A program made the translations under genes and the position numbers. This document shows positions 28,108-37,068 of a stretch of DNA of 64,000 nucleotides, piece after piece. Location: NCBI RefSeq assembly GCF_030063285.1, contig NZ_JASISU010000003.1, forward strand, positions 558,001-622,000, written 5' to 3'. Origin of the DNA: Pseudarthrobacter sp. PS3-L1 (lineage in GTDB: Bacteria > Actinomycetota > Actinomycetes > Actinomycetales > Micrococcaceae). Below the pieces are notes generated by a model. The model ran no database searches and was not told where the DNA came from. It saw nothing but the letters and a program-made list of their open reading frames with translations. Position 1 is the stretch's first letter, and every line of letters begins with the position of its first letter.

Positions 28108-29548
28108 TGCAGTAGTGGTGGGAAGTGGTCCCAACGGGTTGTCTGCGGCGGTCACCCTGGCACGGGCGGGGTTGGCCGTAGAACTGCATGAAGCAGCTCC
28201 CACCGTCGGAGGTGGCATGCGGACTATGGAGCTGATGCGGCAGGGCTACGTCCATGACATGTGTAGTGCCGTGCATCCCATGGCCCTGGCTTCCCCGTTT
28301 TTCACGGCCTTTGGTCTACGGAACCGTACCGAGATGCTGGTCCCGGATATCTCCTTTGCCACGCCTTTGGACGACGGCCGGTCAGCACTCGCCTATCGTT
28401 CGCTGGAGCGCACAGCAGTTGAACTGGGCCGTGACGGGCTGGCCTACCAGTCGCTGATGGCACCACTGGTGGAACGTCTGAGCGGCATACTGGACCTGAC
28501 ACAGAACCAGCTCCTGCGGATTCCCAGGGAGCCGATTGCAGCGGCTGTCTTCGCCGCCAGGGTCCTCGAACAGGGCACCAGGATGTGGGGACTACGCTTT
28601 CGGGAAGATCTGGCGCCAGCCTTGATCAGTGGTCTCGCAGGACACGCCATCACGCGACAGCCGGCGCTGACATCTGCCGCCGCTGGCCTGATGCTTGGTG
28701 CCCTGGGACATGCTGAAGGCTGGCCCATTCCAGTGGGTGGATCCGGCGCCATTGCCGCCGCGCTGACAGAGGATTTCCAGGCCCACGGTGGGATAGTGCA
28801 CACCAATCACCGGGTTGATTCGCTGGCGGAGCTCCCAGCCTCACGCGCCACCCTCCTGGACATCGCGCCGGCGGGCCTGACCAGGCTTGCCGGCGGCGCA
28901 CTGCCGCCGCGCTACGCCAAGGCCATGGCGGCGTTTCGCTACGGCAGTGCGTCCTGCAAGGTGGACTACATCCTGTCTGGGCCTGTTCCATGGGCGGACC
29001 CGCGCTTGGCCGGGGCGGGAACGCTCCACGTGGGTGGCACCCGGGCAGAACTCGCAGCATCGGAAAATGACGTTGCCGCCGGCAGGCACCCGAAACGTCC
29101 CTATGTCCTGGTGTCCCAGCCATCGACGTTCGATTCGACGCGGGCCCCGTCCGGCCATCACGTCCTGTGGACGTATTGCCATGCACCCGCAGGATCCACC
29201 GTTGACATGAGCGAGGCGATCACGGCTCAGCTTGAGCGATTCGCCCCCGGTTTCAGGGATCTGGTGGTCGATCACCATGTGACAACCGGGCAGCAGCTCG
29301 CCGACTACAACGAAAACTATGTTGGTGGTGACTTCAGTAGCGGAATCATGGACCTGCGGGGTCTTATCCGCCGCCCGGTCATCTCCCGTGTCCCATGGAA
29401 GACTCCGCTGCCCGGTGTCTATCTCTGCTCCTCTTCCACCCCGCCGGGCCCTGGCGTGACCGGTATGCCTGGATTCCTTGCTGCCCGCGAAGTGCTCGGA
29501 TCAATCTTTGGGAAAGGTACTCCGTACCTTGGGCACCGGGGCACCTGA
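28100..29548 (+). CDS. FAD-dependent oxidoreductase, phytoene-desaturase-like
   Basis: 482 aa from ATG at 28100 (AAAGGGA upstream; an earlier frame start at 28016 lies inside the previous gene). The dinucleotide-binding motif VVVGSGPNGLSAAVTLARAGLAVELHEAAPTVGGGMRT is typical of the NAD(P)/FAD oxidoreductase-CrtI clan. The C-terminal VYLCSSSTPPGPGVTGMPGFLAAREVLGSIFG is the FAD ADP-ribose closing motif. No carotenoid genes are nearby, so the substrate is unknown; the neighbouring GT87-like gene may give a shared lipid context. Confidence 0.85.
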   Translation: MPDAVVVGSGPNGLSAAVTLARAGLAVELHEAAPTVGGGMRTMELMRQGYVHDMCSAVHPMALASPFFTAFGLRNRTEMLVPDISFATPLDDGRSALAYRSLERTAVELGRDGLAYQSLMAPLVERLSGILDLTQNQLLRIPREPIAAAVFAARVLEQGTRMWGLRFREDLAPALISGLAGHAITRQPALTSAAAGLMLGALGHAEGWPIPVGGSGAIAAALTEDFQAHGGIVHTNHRVDSLAELPASRATLLDIAPAGLTRLAGGALPPRYAKAMAAFRYGSASCKVDYILSGPVPWADPRLAGAGTLHVGGTRAELAASENDVAAGRHPKRPYVLVSQPSTFDSTRAPSGHHVLWTYCHAPAGSTVDMSEAITAQLERFAPGFRDLVVDHHVTTGQQLADYNENYVGGDFSSGIMDLRGLIRRPVISRVPWKTPLPGVYLCSSSTPPGPGVTGMPGFLAAREVLGSIFGKGTPYLGHRGT

Positions 29549-29608
29549 TCCCTTCCCGTTGATGAGCTGGCATTAATTGACACCCCTTTGTTTGTGGAAC
29601 CGGGCATA

Positions 29609-31597
29609 ATGGGCGCCGTGGGGAATACGAAGAGAATGTCACTTGTCATAGCCAGCTTTGTTATGGGGGCGTCCTTGGTGGCGTGCGACGATCCGCGAAC
29701 CGACGCGGAATCCGCTGCCGCCAAGCTTGCCGATGCAGTCCAAATCCAGGACGTCAGCTCCGTCCCCTTTGAGGGCCTCGAATCTGCGGCGGTCAATACT
29801 GAACTCCAGAGCATCTTCAAGGCATTGGAGCCAGCCAAACCAACCATTGACGTTGGTGAACTGACGCTCGAACAGGACACGGCAAAGGTTCCCCTGAACT
29901 ACACCTGGGACATTGGCGGCACGCAGTGGAAGTACACGGTGTCCGCCCGGCTTGCCAAGTCCGAGAACGAGTGGGTGACCACCTGGTCGCCCGAGCTCCT
30001 CGTGGCAGGGCTCCAGGATGGTGAAGTCCTTCGACGGGCCACTATCGCTCCTCCACGTGCAGATTTCTTGGGTGCGGACGATGCCCCCATTGTGACAACC
30101 CGCGACGTGGTGAACGTTGGCATTGATAAGACCCGCCTCGGATCCGCGGATGCTGTCGACTCCGCCACCCAGCTTGCGATGTTGGTGGAGGTAGATCCGG
30201 CTGCGTTTTCCGCGCAGGTCAGTGCTGCGGGGCCCGAAGCATTTGTCGCTGCGATTACCCTCCGCGAGGAAGGACGCACCATTACCGACGAGCAAGTAAA
30301 TGCCATTCCAGGGGGGTTTACCACCACGGAAAAACTCCCTCTTGCGCCCAGCCGCACGTTTGCCCGCGGCATCCTGGGAACTGTCAACCCGGTCAACAGT
30401 GAGCAGATTGAAGCGTCTGGGGGTGGACTTCTGCAGGGCGACCTGACCGGAAACGGTGGCCTGCAGCAGCAGTATGACGAGCGCCTGCGGGGCGTTGACG
30501 GACTGGAGATTTCCGCAGAAAATCCTGATTCAGGAGAAAGCGGCCCAGCGCCGCGCCCGCTTTTCTCAACTCCTCCTGTGCCTGGCGAACCACTGCGGAC
30601 AACCCTGGACCTCGGGCTCCAGGAACTGGCAGAAAAAACACTCGCCGACGTCGGACCCGCCTCTGCGCTCGTAGCCGTCCGGCCGTCCACCGGTGCTGTC
30701 CTTGCGGCGGCGTCGGGGCCGGGAAGCAACGGCTACAACACGGCCATGCTCGGACAGTACGCCCCAGGCTCCACTTTCAAGATTGTGGATTCTTTGGCCA
30801 TGATCCGGAACGGCGCTACGCCAGAGACCATAGTCCAGTGCACGCCGACCCTGAATGTAGAAGGCCGGACGTTCAAGAACGCTGAAGGTTACCCGGAAGG
30901 CTCGTTGGGCGATGTCACCCTCCGCGACGCCTTTGCACACTCCTGCAATACGGCGTTCATCGCTGCCCGGGATTCCGTGACGCAGGAGCAGCTGGAATCA
31001 GTGGCAACATCCCTGGGAGTGGCCATCGAGGCACCAAAGCTTGGTGCTGAGGCATTCCTGGGTTCCGTGCCCGGGCAGGCGGAAGGCACAGAACATGCCG
31101 CATCCATGATCGGCCAAGGAAAAGTCCTGGTGTCCCCCCTGTCTGCGGCAGTCATGGCGGCTTCTGTTGCCAAGGGAGCTACCGTTTCCCCACAGCTGGT
31201 TACCAATCCGGAAACCACCAGCAGGAGCGCAGCACCGAGTGCTTCGGCATCTCCGTCTGTCTCGGGGTCCCCGGAGCCGTCGACGGTGGCCAGCCCCCAG
31301 CCCACTGCCACGGGCCCGGTGTCGCCTGTTACCGCTGCTGAATCGGCGGCAATAGGGGACATGATGCGGGCCGTCGTCACTTCCGGCCATGCCGGCTTCC
31401 TGGAAGCTGTCCCCGGGGCTCCGGTCCAGGCGAAAACTGGAACCGCCGAATTTGGCAACGATACTCCCCCCAAGACCCATGCCTGGATTGTTGCCATCCA
31501 TGGTGATCTGGCGGTTGCGGTATTTGTTGAAGAGGGAGGCCTGGGGGCTACGACGTCGGGGCCGCTCCTGCAGTCGTTCCTGACCGCGGCTGGATAA
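29609..31597 (+). CDS. Lipoprotein penicillin-binding transpeptidase (class B PBP)
   Basis: 662 aa from ATG at 29609. A short hydrophobic signal ends in the lipobox LVAC (Cys at about 26), so it is probably lipid-anchored. An NTF2-like MecA_N domain (about 28-145) and a PBP-dimer region come next. The transpeptidase has SxxK STFK (388-391), SxN SCN (445-447) and KTG KTGTAEF (609-611). A Ser/Pro-rich low-complexity insert of about 45 residues separates SxN and KTG. It cross-links peptidoglycan outside the membrane and resembles PbpA/PBP2a-type proteins. The exact start is uncertain. Confidence 0.88.
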   Translation: MGAVGNTKRMSLVIASFVMGASLVACDDPRTDAESAAAKLADAVQIQDVSSVPFEGLESAAVNTELQSIFKALEPAKPTIDVGELTLEQDTAKVPLNYTWDIGGTQWKYTVSARLAKSENEWVTTWSPELLVAGLQDGEVLRRATIAPPRADFLGADDAPIVTTRDVVNVGIDKTRLGSADAVDSATQLAMLVEVDPAAFSAQVSAAGPEAFVAAITLREEGRTITDEQVNAIPGGFTTTEKLPLAPSRTFARGILGTVNPVNSEQIEASGGGLLQGDLTGNGGLQQQYDERLRGVDGLEISAENPDSGESGPAPRPLFSTPPVPGEPLRTTLDLGLQELAEKTLADVGPASALVAVRPSTGAVLAAASGPGSNGYNTAMLGQYAPGSTFKIVDSLAMIRNGATPETIVQCTPTLNVEGRTFKNAEGYPEGSLGDVTLRDAFAHSCNTAFIAARDSVTQEQLESVATSLGVAIEAPKLGAEAFLGSVPGQAEGTEHAASMIGQGKVLVSPLSAAVMAASVAKGATVSPQLVTNPETTSRSAAPSASASPSVSGSPEPSTVASPQPTATGPVSPVTAAESAAIGDMMRAVVTSGHAGFLEAVPGAPVQAKTGTAEFGNDTPPKTHAWIVAIHGDLAVAVFVEEGGLGATTSGPLLQSFLTAAG

Positions 31598-31641
31598 CAG
31601 CTTCCACTGTCCCAGCCGGCAACGCATGGGAGGATGGGACC

Positions 31642-33324
31642 GTGGCCCATATTGACGTTTCTGCTATTGACTATTTCCTCTCTGACGGAACCCAGCTCCT
31701 CAACGGCGTGACCTTCAAGGTGCCCGATGGCACCAAAACGGCGCTGATCGGGCCCAATGGTGCGGGAAAGACAACCCTGTTCCGCATCATCGCCAATGAC
31801 CTGACCGCAGATGAGGGCGTTATTGGCAGGTCCGGAAACATGGGGATCATGCGGCAGTTTGTTGGACAGGTACGCGACGATTCCACGGTTCGCGATCTCC
31901 TTGTCTCGGCCGCACCGCCAGTCCTGGCCGCCGCAGCAAAAACCGTGGATGCAGCCGAGCTCGCAATGGTGGAGCATGATGATGAACCCACGCAGATGGC
32001 TTATGCCCAGGCCATAGTCGACTGGGGTGACGTTGGAGGCTACGACGTCGAGACGGTCTGGGATGAAGTGTGCATGGCCGCTCTGGGCCTACCGTTCGAC
32101 AAGGCCCAGCACCGGCCAGCCAGCACGCTCTCTGGTGGCGAACAGAAGCGCCTTGTCCTGGAGGCACTGTTTTCCGGCCCTGACGAACTGCTCCTCTTGG
32201 ACGAACCGGACAATTACCTGGATGTCCCGGGGAAGCGGTGGCTGGAGAGCAAACTCAACGAGTCGCGCAAGACTGTCTTCTTCATCAGCCATGACAGGGA
32301 ACTGTTGGACAATGCGGCCGGGCGCATCGTCACCCTGGAACCTGGTATCAATGGAGCCAGCGCCTGGATCCACGGTGGGGGGTTCGGGACGTATGTTGAA
32401 GCACGTGCTGACCGCCATGCCCGATTCGAGGAGTTGCGGAAGCGGTGGGACGAGGAGCACATCAAGCTCAAGGAACTCGTTAACATGTACAAGAACAAGG
32501 CTGCGTTCCGCTCCGACATGGCCAACAGGTATCACGCAGCCCAGACGCGCCTGGCAAAGTTCCTGGAAGCTGGGCCTCCGGAAGCCCTGCCCATTGAGCA
32601 GAACGTGAACATGCGGTTGAAGGGCGGCCGCACGGCCAAACGTGCGGTTGTTGCGCAGAAGTTGGAACTGACAGGCCTCATGAAGCCCTTTTCCACCGAA
32701 ATCTGGTTTGGCGACAGGGTGGGGGTCCTGGGCTCCAACGGCTCTGGGAAAAGCCACTTCCTCCGGCTGTTGGCCACGGGAGGAACTGACCCGGAGCGCG
32801 AGCACCTGCCCGTGTCCGATGTCGAGATTGCAGAAGTTCCGCATCAGGGCACCGTAAAACTCGGCGCGCGGATCCGGCCCGGTTTTTTCGCCCAGACCCA
32901 TGTCCGCCCTGACTTGCTGGGTAAGACCCTGTTGGAGATCCTGCACCGGGGCGATGAGCACCGCTCTGGGATGGGCAGGGAGGCAGCTGCCGGAGCCCTC
33001 GACGGGTATGGGCTGGCTTCACAGTCGGAGCAGAAGTACGAGTCCCTCTCCGGTGGACAGCAAGCCCGCTTCCAGATTTTGCTGCTCCAGCTTTCCGGGG
33101 CCACGCTGCTGTTGCTCGATGAGCCTACGGACAACCTTGACCTGCATTCGGCAGAGGCTCTCGAAAAGGCCATCGATCATTTTGAGGGGACGGTTCTTGC
33201 CGTAACGCATGACAGGTGGTTTGCCCGCACGTTTGACAGGTTCCTGGTGTTTGGTTCCGATGGCAAGGTCTACGAATCCGAGGAACCTGTGTGGGACGAA
33301 AAACGTGTTGTCAGGGCGAGATAA
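31642..33324 (+). CDS. ABC-F family ATPase
   Basis: 560 aa, two soluble ABC domains without membrane segments. First domain: Walker A GPNGAGKTTLF (37-47), signature LSGGEQKRLVLEAL, Walker B LLLLDEPDNYLDVPGKRWLE. Second domain: GSNGSGKSHFL, LSGGQQARFQILLLQLS, LLLLDEPTDNLDLHSAEALE. The linker (about 255-330) is the long charged helical hairpin that enters the ribosomal E site in ABC-F proteins. The sequence does not separate antibiotic-resistance from housekeeping translation-factor roles. GTG at 31642 has GGGAGGATGGG upstream. Confidence 0.92.
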   Translation: MAHIDVSAIDYFLSDGTQLLNGVTFKVPDGTKTALIGPNGAGKTTLFRIIANDLTADEGVIGRSGNMGIMRQFVGQVRDDSTVRDLLVSAAPPVLAAAAKTVDAAELAMVEHDDEPTQMAYAQAIVDWGDVGGYDVETVWDEVCMAALGLPFDKAQHRPASTLSGGEQKRLVLEALFSGPDELLLLDEPDNYLDVPGKRWLESKLNESRKTVFFISHDRELLDNAAGRIVTLEPGINGASAWIHGGGFGTYVEARADRHARFEELRKRWDEEHIKLKELVNMYKNKAAFRSDMANRYHAAQTRLAKFLEAGPPEALPIEQNVNMRLKGGRTAKRAVVAQKLELTGLMKPFSTEIWFGDRVGVLGSNGSGKSHFLRLLATGGTDPEREHLPVSDVEIAEVPHQGTVKLGARIRPGFFAQTHVRPDLLGKTLLEILHRGDEHRSGMGREAAAGALDGYGLASQSEQKYESLSGGQQARFQILLLQLSGATLLLLDEPTDNLDLHSAEALEKAIDHFEGTVLAVTHDRWFARTFDRFLVFGSDGKVYESEEPVWDEKRVVRAR

Positions 33325-33390
33325 TAGCAGTCGATAGTGGTGGAACGTCCGTAGGGAAAGCCAAAAAGGTCCTTCTTAAAGGAATGCAAT

Positions 33391-33468
33391 GTGGTCACGG
33401 ACCGTTACCTCCGCGGCGATGAACGACGCATCCTCGCAGATCATTCAGTGGAAGTAGTGAGCGCATGA
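33391..33468 (+). CDS. Possible 25-codon leader ORF upstream of MFS gene
   Basis: GTG-started ORF reading VVTDRYLRGDERRILADHSVEVVSA. AAAGGA lies 8 nt upstream, and its TGA overlaps the MFS ATG (ATGA at 33465-33468). Spacing, ribosome site and stop/start overlap fit a translated leader that couples to the transporter. Short length makes a chance ORF possible; I do not recognise the peptide. Confidence 0.4.
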   Translation: MVTDRYLRGDERRILADHSVEVVSA

Positions 33469-34649
33469 AAACTTCGGTGGAATCCCGCGTTCGAGCGGCT
33501 TCCTTGGCCACCTTCGTCATCTTCGGCGCCAATGGGCTCGTCTTTGCCAGCTGGGCTGCCCGTATTCCAGCAGTCACCGAGATCCTGGATATCAGCTCTG
33601 GGCAGATGGGAACCCTTCTGCTGTGCGCAGCTGTTGGATCGCTGCTGGGACTCCCGACGGCGGGCTTCGTGGTGGGGAGGTTGGGAACCGCCAATACGGT
33701 GCGTGCCGCAGGGATGGTCGCGTCGATCGCTGGCCTTGGAATAGCCGGGGCACTGCACATTGCGTCGTCTCCCGCCCTGGCCGTGGCGCTGTTCTTCTTT
33801 GGGATCGCCATTGGACTCTGGGACGTGGCACAGAACCTGGAGGGCGCCGACGTCGAACATCGCCTCAGGCGCACCATCATGCCGCAGTTCCATGCGGCCT
33901 TCAGCGGTGGAGCATTTATTGGGGCGCTGATTGGATCCGGACTCTCCGGAATGGGGGTGGGGCTGCCCCTCCACCTCGTGGTCATTTCCATTGTGGTGGC
34001 AGCAGTGACAACCGTCGTGCCGCGATTTTTTCTCCCGCATCAAGCGGAGCCTTCCACGCCAACAACGGAGGGCGCAGTCCAGGGCGGTACCTCAGCATGG
34101 CGGGATAGCAGGACCCTTCTGCTGGGCGTCGTGGTGCTGGGTGCAACGCTCACGGAGGGTGCCGGAAATGACTGGATTGCCAAAGCATCAGTGGATGGCC
34201 TGGGCACTACGGAGTCCGCGGGAGCCCTGCTCTTTGCCCTTTTTGTGTTGTCAATGACAGCCATGCGGTTTTTTGGCGGTCGGCTCATTGATCAGTACGG
34301 CAGAGTGGTTGTGCTCCGTGCCAGCATGGTCGCTGCCGCCGCCGGGCTGGGACTTTTTGTCCTTGCGGACAATCCGTGGTTTGCCGCAGGAGGAGTCGCT
34401 CTGTGGGGAGTTGGTGCCGCAATGGCTTTTCCGATGGGAATGTCTGCTGCAGCAGATGATCCCACCCAGGCGGCAAAACGGGTTTCCGTGGTGTCAACGA
34501 TTGGATACACCTCATTCCTGGCCGGACCGCCACTTCTCGGTTTCCTAGGCGACATCACTGGTATCCATGCGGCACTCCTGGTGATCATGGCGCCTATCGT
34601 GTTGGCGCTGCTGCTAGCTGGTGTAGCGAAGCCGTTGCCAGCTAGGTAG
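33465..34649 (+). CDS. MFS transporter
   Basis: 394 aa, about 12 membrane helices in two six-helix halves. The loop between helices 2 and 3 has GLPTAGFVVGRLGTANTV, the second half has FFGGRLIDQYGRVVVL, an MFS motif-A-like loop, and DVAQNLEGADVEH follows helix 4. General fold and motifs resemble the YbjJ-type branch; the substrate cannot be inferred. The ATG at 33465 overlaps the stop of a candidate leader ORF. Its 3' end overlaps the convergent PAP2 gene by 8 bp, so the transcripts collide. Confidence 0.88.
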   Translation: MKTSVESRVRAASLATFVIFGANGLVFASWAARIPAVTEILDISSGQMGTLLLCAAVGSLLGLPTAGFVVGRLGTANTVRAAGMVASIAGLGIAGALHIASSPALAVALFFFGIAIGLWDVAQNLEGADVEHRLRRTIMPQFHAAFSGGAFIGALIGSGLSGMGVGLPLHLVVISIVVAAVTTVVPRFFLPHQAEPSTPTTEGAVQGGTSAWRDSRTLLLGVVVLGATLTEGAGNDWIAKASVDGLGTTESAGALLFALFVLSMTAMRFFGGRLIDQYGRVVVLRASMVAAAAGLGLFVLADNPWFAAGGVALWGVGAAMAFPMGMSAAADDPTQAAKRVSVVSTIGYTSFLAGPPLLGFLGDITGIHAALLVIMAPIVLALLLAGVAKPLPAR

Positions 34650-35298
34650 TTTCACGACGCCCTTCGACACGGCCGCGCCGGGCATTTTTCTGGAAAGCAA
34701 GCCAGAGCGCGGGTACCACGGTGACGGCAAGAAGTATGCCCCCAAGGGTATCTGTGGCCCAGTGCGCCTGAAGGTAGATTCTGCTGAGCGCCATTGCCAG
34801 GCTCAGGACAAGCGCTAGAAGCCACATCCACCAGCGGGCAATCAGGAGAGCCAGCAGCAGCAGAAATGCAGTAGTGGTTGCTGTGTGACCAGAGGGAAAG
34901 GATCCTGTGTCAGTAAGGACCACCGTGTTGGGCGGACGAACGCGTCCTACTGCAGCCTTGAGGACCTGCAAGAGCAAAAGTACCAAACCACCGGAGGCCA
35001 GAGAGAAGAGTGCGTCGGCAGGACGGTGGCGAACAAACAGCAACAGGGTAAGGGTGGCCTGGAGCAGCAGAACCCCGCGGTAACCCGCAACGTTAAGTAC
35101 CTGATTGACGGCATCGAGGGATGGACTCCGGGCATCAGCAACCCATGCGGTCCAGGCATCGTCGGGGGCCTGGAATATCGGGTGTTGGGCATCGGCAAGC
35201 AGGAAGGCTGTCAGGAGCCCCAGCGCAGCCAGGGCCACGGCGGCCACGCCCACTGTTCCGCCAGTGGGCAATTGCTGCGGGCGGATCGCGGAAAACAT
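34642..35298 (-). CDS. PAP2-family membrane phosphatase
   Basis: 218 aa, about six membrane helices. The three PAP2 motifs are present: KAAVGRVRPP, FPSGHTATTTAF, and SRIYLQAHWATDTLGG, where the two His and the Arg/Asp form the active site. Members dephosphorylate lipid or isoprenoid phosphates such as phosphatidate or undecaprenyl pyrophosphate at the outer face. It is convergent with the MFS gene and separated by 61 bp from the divergent PAP2-kinase fusion, so two PAP2 proteins sit back to back. Confidence 0.92.
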   Translation of the reverse strand: MFSAIRPQQLPTGGTVGVAAVALAALGLLTAFLLADAQHPIFQAPDDAWTAWVADARSPSLDAVNQVLNVAGYRGVLLLQATLTLLLFVRHRPADALFSLASGGLVLLLLQVLKAAVGRVRPPNTVVLTDTGSFPSGHTATTTAFLLLLALLIARWWMWLLALVLSLAMALSRIYLQAHWATDTLGGILLAVTVVPALWLAFQKNARRGRVEGRRETT

Positions 35299-35359
35299 GG
35301 CTACATCCTAGCCCTGGAACCCGTAGGGCCATCCGGGTTGGCAGTTGTAGGGTTGGCGG

Positions 35360-36859
35360 ATGCGAAGCATTGCCAGGCCAGGGTACACAGCAGTTTCACG
35401 TGCCGATCGGGCACTTGTCGGTGTGCTGGCAGGTGTTCCGCACGGCAAGCACGATGACGTCTTCCGGCGGCTGTCCAATGCTGCCAACCATGGTAAGCTC
35501 TGGCTCGGCGTTGCGGGGGCGCTCGCCCTGATTCCCGGTCGCCCGCGGCATGCGGCGTTACATGGCCTCCTGGCCCAGGCAGTTGCGTCTGGGCTCACCA
35601 ATATCGTCTTTAAGACCCTCCTGCCCAGGGCCAGGCCGCTGCCGGCGCATCTCCCCGACTTTCGGTTCGTCGCTCCGCAACCCACCAGCTCGTCCATGCC
35701 GTCGGGGCATTCGGCCTCGGCTGCTGCTTTTGCGGTTGGCGTGGGGCTGGTGCACCCTGGTGCGGGAATCGCTGTGGCCCCACTTGCTGGCGCTGTCGCC
35801 TATTCGCGGGTGCACACCGGAGCTCATTGGCCCTCGGACGTGTTCATTGGTTGCGCGCTTGGCACAGGCGCAGCGCTCCTGATACGCCATTGGTGGCCAG
35901 TTCGGCCACCAATCCCCACGGCACAACACCATCGCGTGCCGGTAGCTCCCCTGCCCGATGGCGAAGGCTTGGCCATCCTGGTCAATACGATGGGCGGATC
36001 GTACGACACGGAAACAGCCACAACGCTGGCCAAAGTATTCCCCAAGGCGAATATTAAGACTGCCGGCTCAGGCCCCGGAATTCAGCAGGCCCTTGCCGAT
36101 ATTGTCGAGGATCCCGCAACCAGGGCGCTGGGGGTGTGGGGCGGTGACGGGACGGTGGGCACCGTGGCGGCGGCTGCCGCCGAGCATTCCCTTCCGCTGC
36201 TGACCCTGCCCGGCGGTACGCTCAACCACTTTGCCCGGGACGCCGGAATGTCGTCGCTGACAGAGGCAGTCGCGGCCGCCACGGCAGGATCCGGCGCTCT
36301 TGCCGATGTGGGTGTAGTCCACGTGGAGCGTGGAACCACTGGGAGGCCTGAACAGATTCACAGGCTTATGCTCAATACCGGGAGTATCGGCCTGTATCCA
36401 GATATGGTGCGGCGACGGGAACTGCTGCAACCCGCCCTGGGAAAGCCCATTGCGGCCTTTGTGGCGATGATCAGGACTTTCGCAGGCGCCACCCCCACGG
36501 CGCTGGACGTTGATGGTCGACGCCATAAGCTCTGGATCATGTATGTGGGCCGGGGGCGCTTCTATCCCCGTGATCATGCCCCGCTTGTGCGTCCCCTCCT
36601 TGACGACGGCGTCTTTGATATTCGAATGATCACCGCTGATGAGGCGTTCGCTCGCCTGCGGCTCTTGGGGTCTGTGCTGACCGGGACTGTAGCGACGTCG
36701 CGGGTAACGCATGTGAGCGAGAGCACCGGCGTGCGGGTGGCTGCTGGCGGCGATCCCCTGGTGCTCGCAGTAGATGGCGAAGCACTGGCTGGCGTCCGGG
36801 CCGTGGAATTCCGCCTGGATCCCCTGAAACTGACTTACTACTGCCCGCCGAGGACCTGA
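35360..36859 (+). CDS. PAP2 phosphatase / diacylglycerol-kinase-like fusion
   Basis: 499 aa bifunctional protein. Residues about 15-185: PAP2 membrane domain with KTLLPRARP (85-93), MPSGHSAS (113-120) and SRVHTGAHWPSD (149-160). Residues about 200-495: DAGK/lipid-kinase catalytic domain with the nucleotide motif VWGGDGTVGTVAAAA (GGDGT at 261-265) and LPGGTLNHFARD. A C-terminal lobe holds GRGRFYPRDHAPLVRPLLDDGVFDI. One end removes a lipid phosphate, the other can add one, so a phosphatidate/diacylglycerol or polyprenol cycle is likely. Such fusions are known in actinobacteria. Confidence 0.9.
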   Translation: MRSIARPGYTAVSRADRALVGVLAGVPHGKHDDVFRRLSNAANHGKLWLGVAGALALIPGRPRHAALHGLLAQAVASGLTNIVFKTLLPRARPLPAHLPDFRFVAPQPTSSSMPSGHSASAAAFAVGVGLVHPGAGIAVAPLAGAVAYSRVHTGAHWPSDVFIGCALGTGAALLIRHWWPVRPPIPTAQHHRVPVAPLPDGEGLAILVNTMGGSYDTETATTLAKVFPKANIKTAGSGPGIQQALADIVEDPATRALGVWGGDGTVGTVAAAAAEHSLPLLTLPGGTLNHFARDAGMSSLTEAVAAATAGSGALADVGVVHVERGTTGRPEQIHRLMLNTGSIGLYPDMVRRRELLQPALGKPIAAFVAMIRTFAGATPTALDVDGRRHKLWIMYVGRGRFYPRDHAPLVRPLLDDGVFDIRMITADEAFARLRLLGSVLTGTVATSRVTHVSESTGVRVAAGGDPLVLAVDGEALAGVRAVEFRLDPLKLTYYCPPRT

Positions 36860-37068
36860 ACGAACCGCGAGTTGGTGCAAAGCGCGCACTGTCAGCTCCT
36901 GAAACAGGGACGTGATCATCCAATGGGAGTACCCCAGACCGCCTCTGGAATCATCCCTTGGACCGTCGCCTGCCGTGGCAGTCAACGGTAGCGTTGAAGA
37001 CACCACGAAAAATCCTGACGCATCCGCGTCCGTCCACACACCCGCAGCAGAAACAAAGGATTCCTCCC

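Noticed and set aside
35393..35402. TTTCACGTG half of a parS site near the PAP2-kinase fusion start
   Set aside because: Only one arm is present and the second arm does not match; not a parS site.
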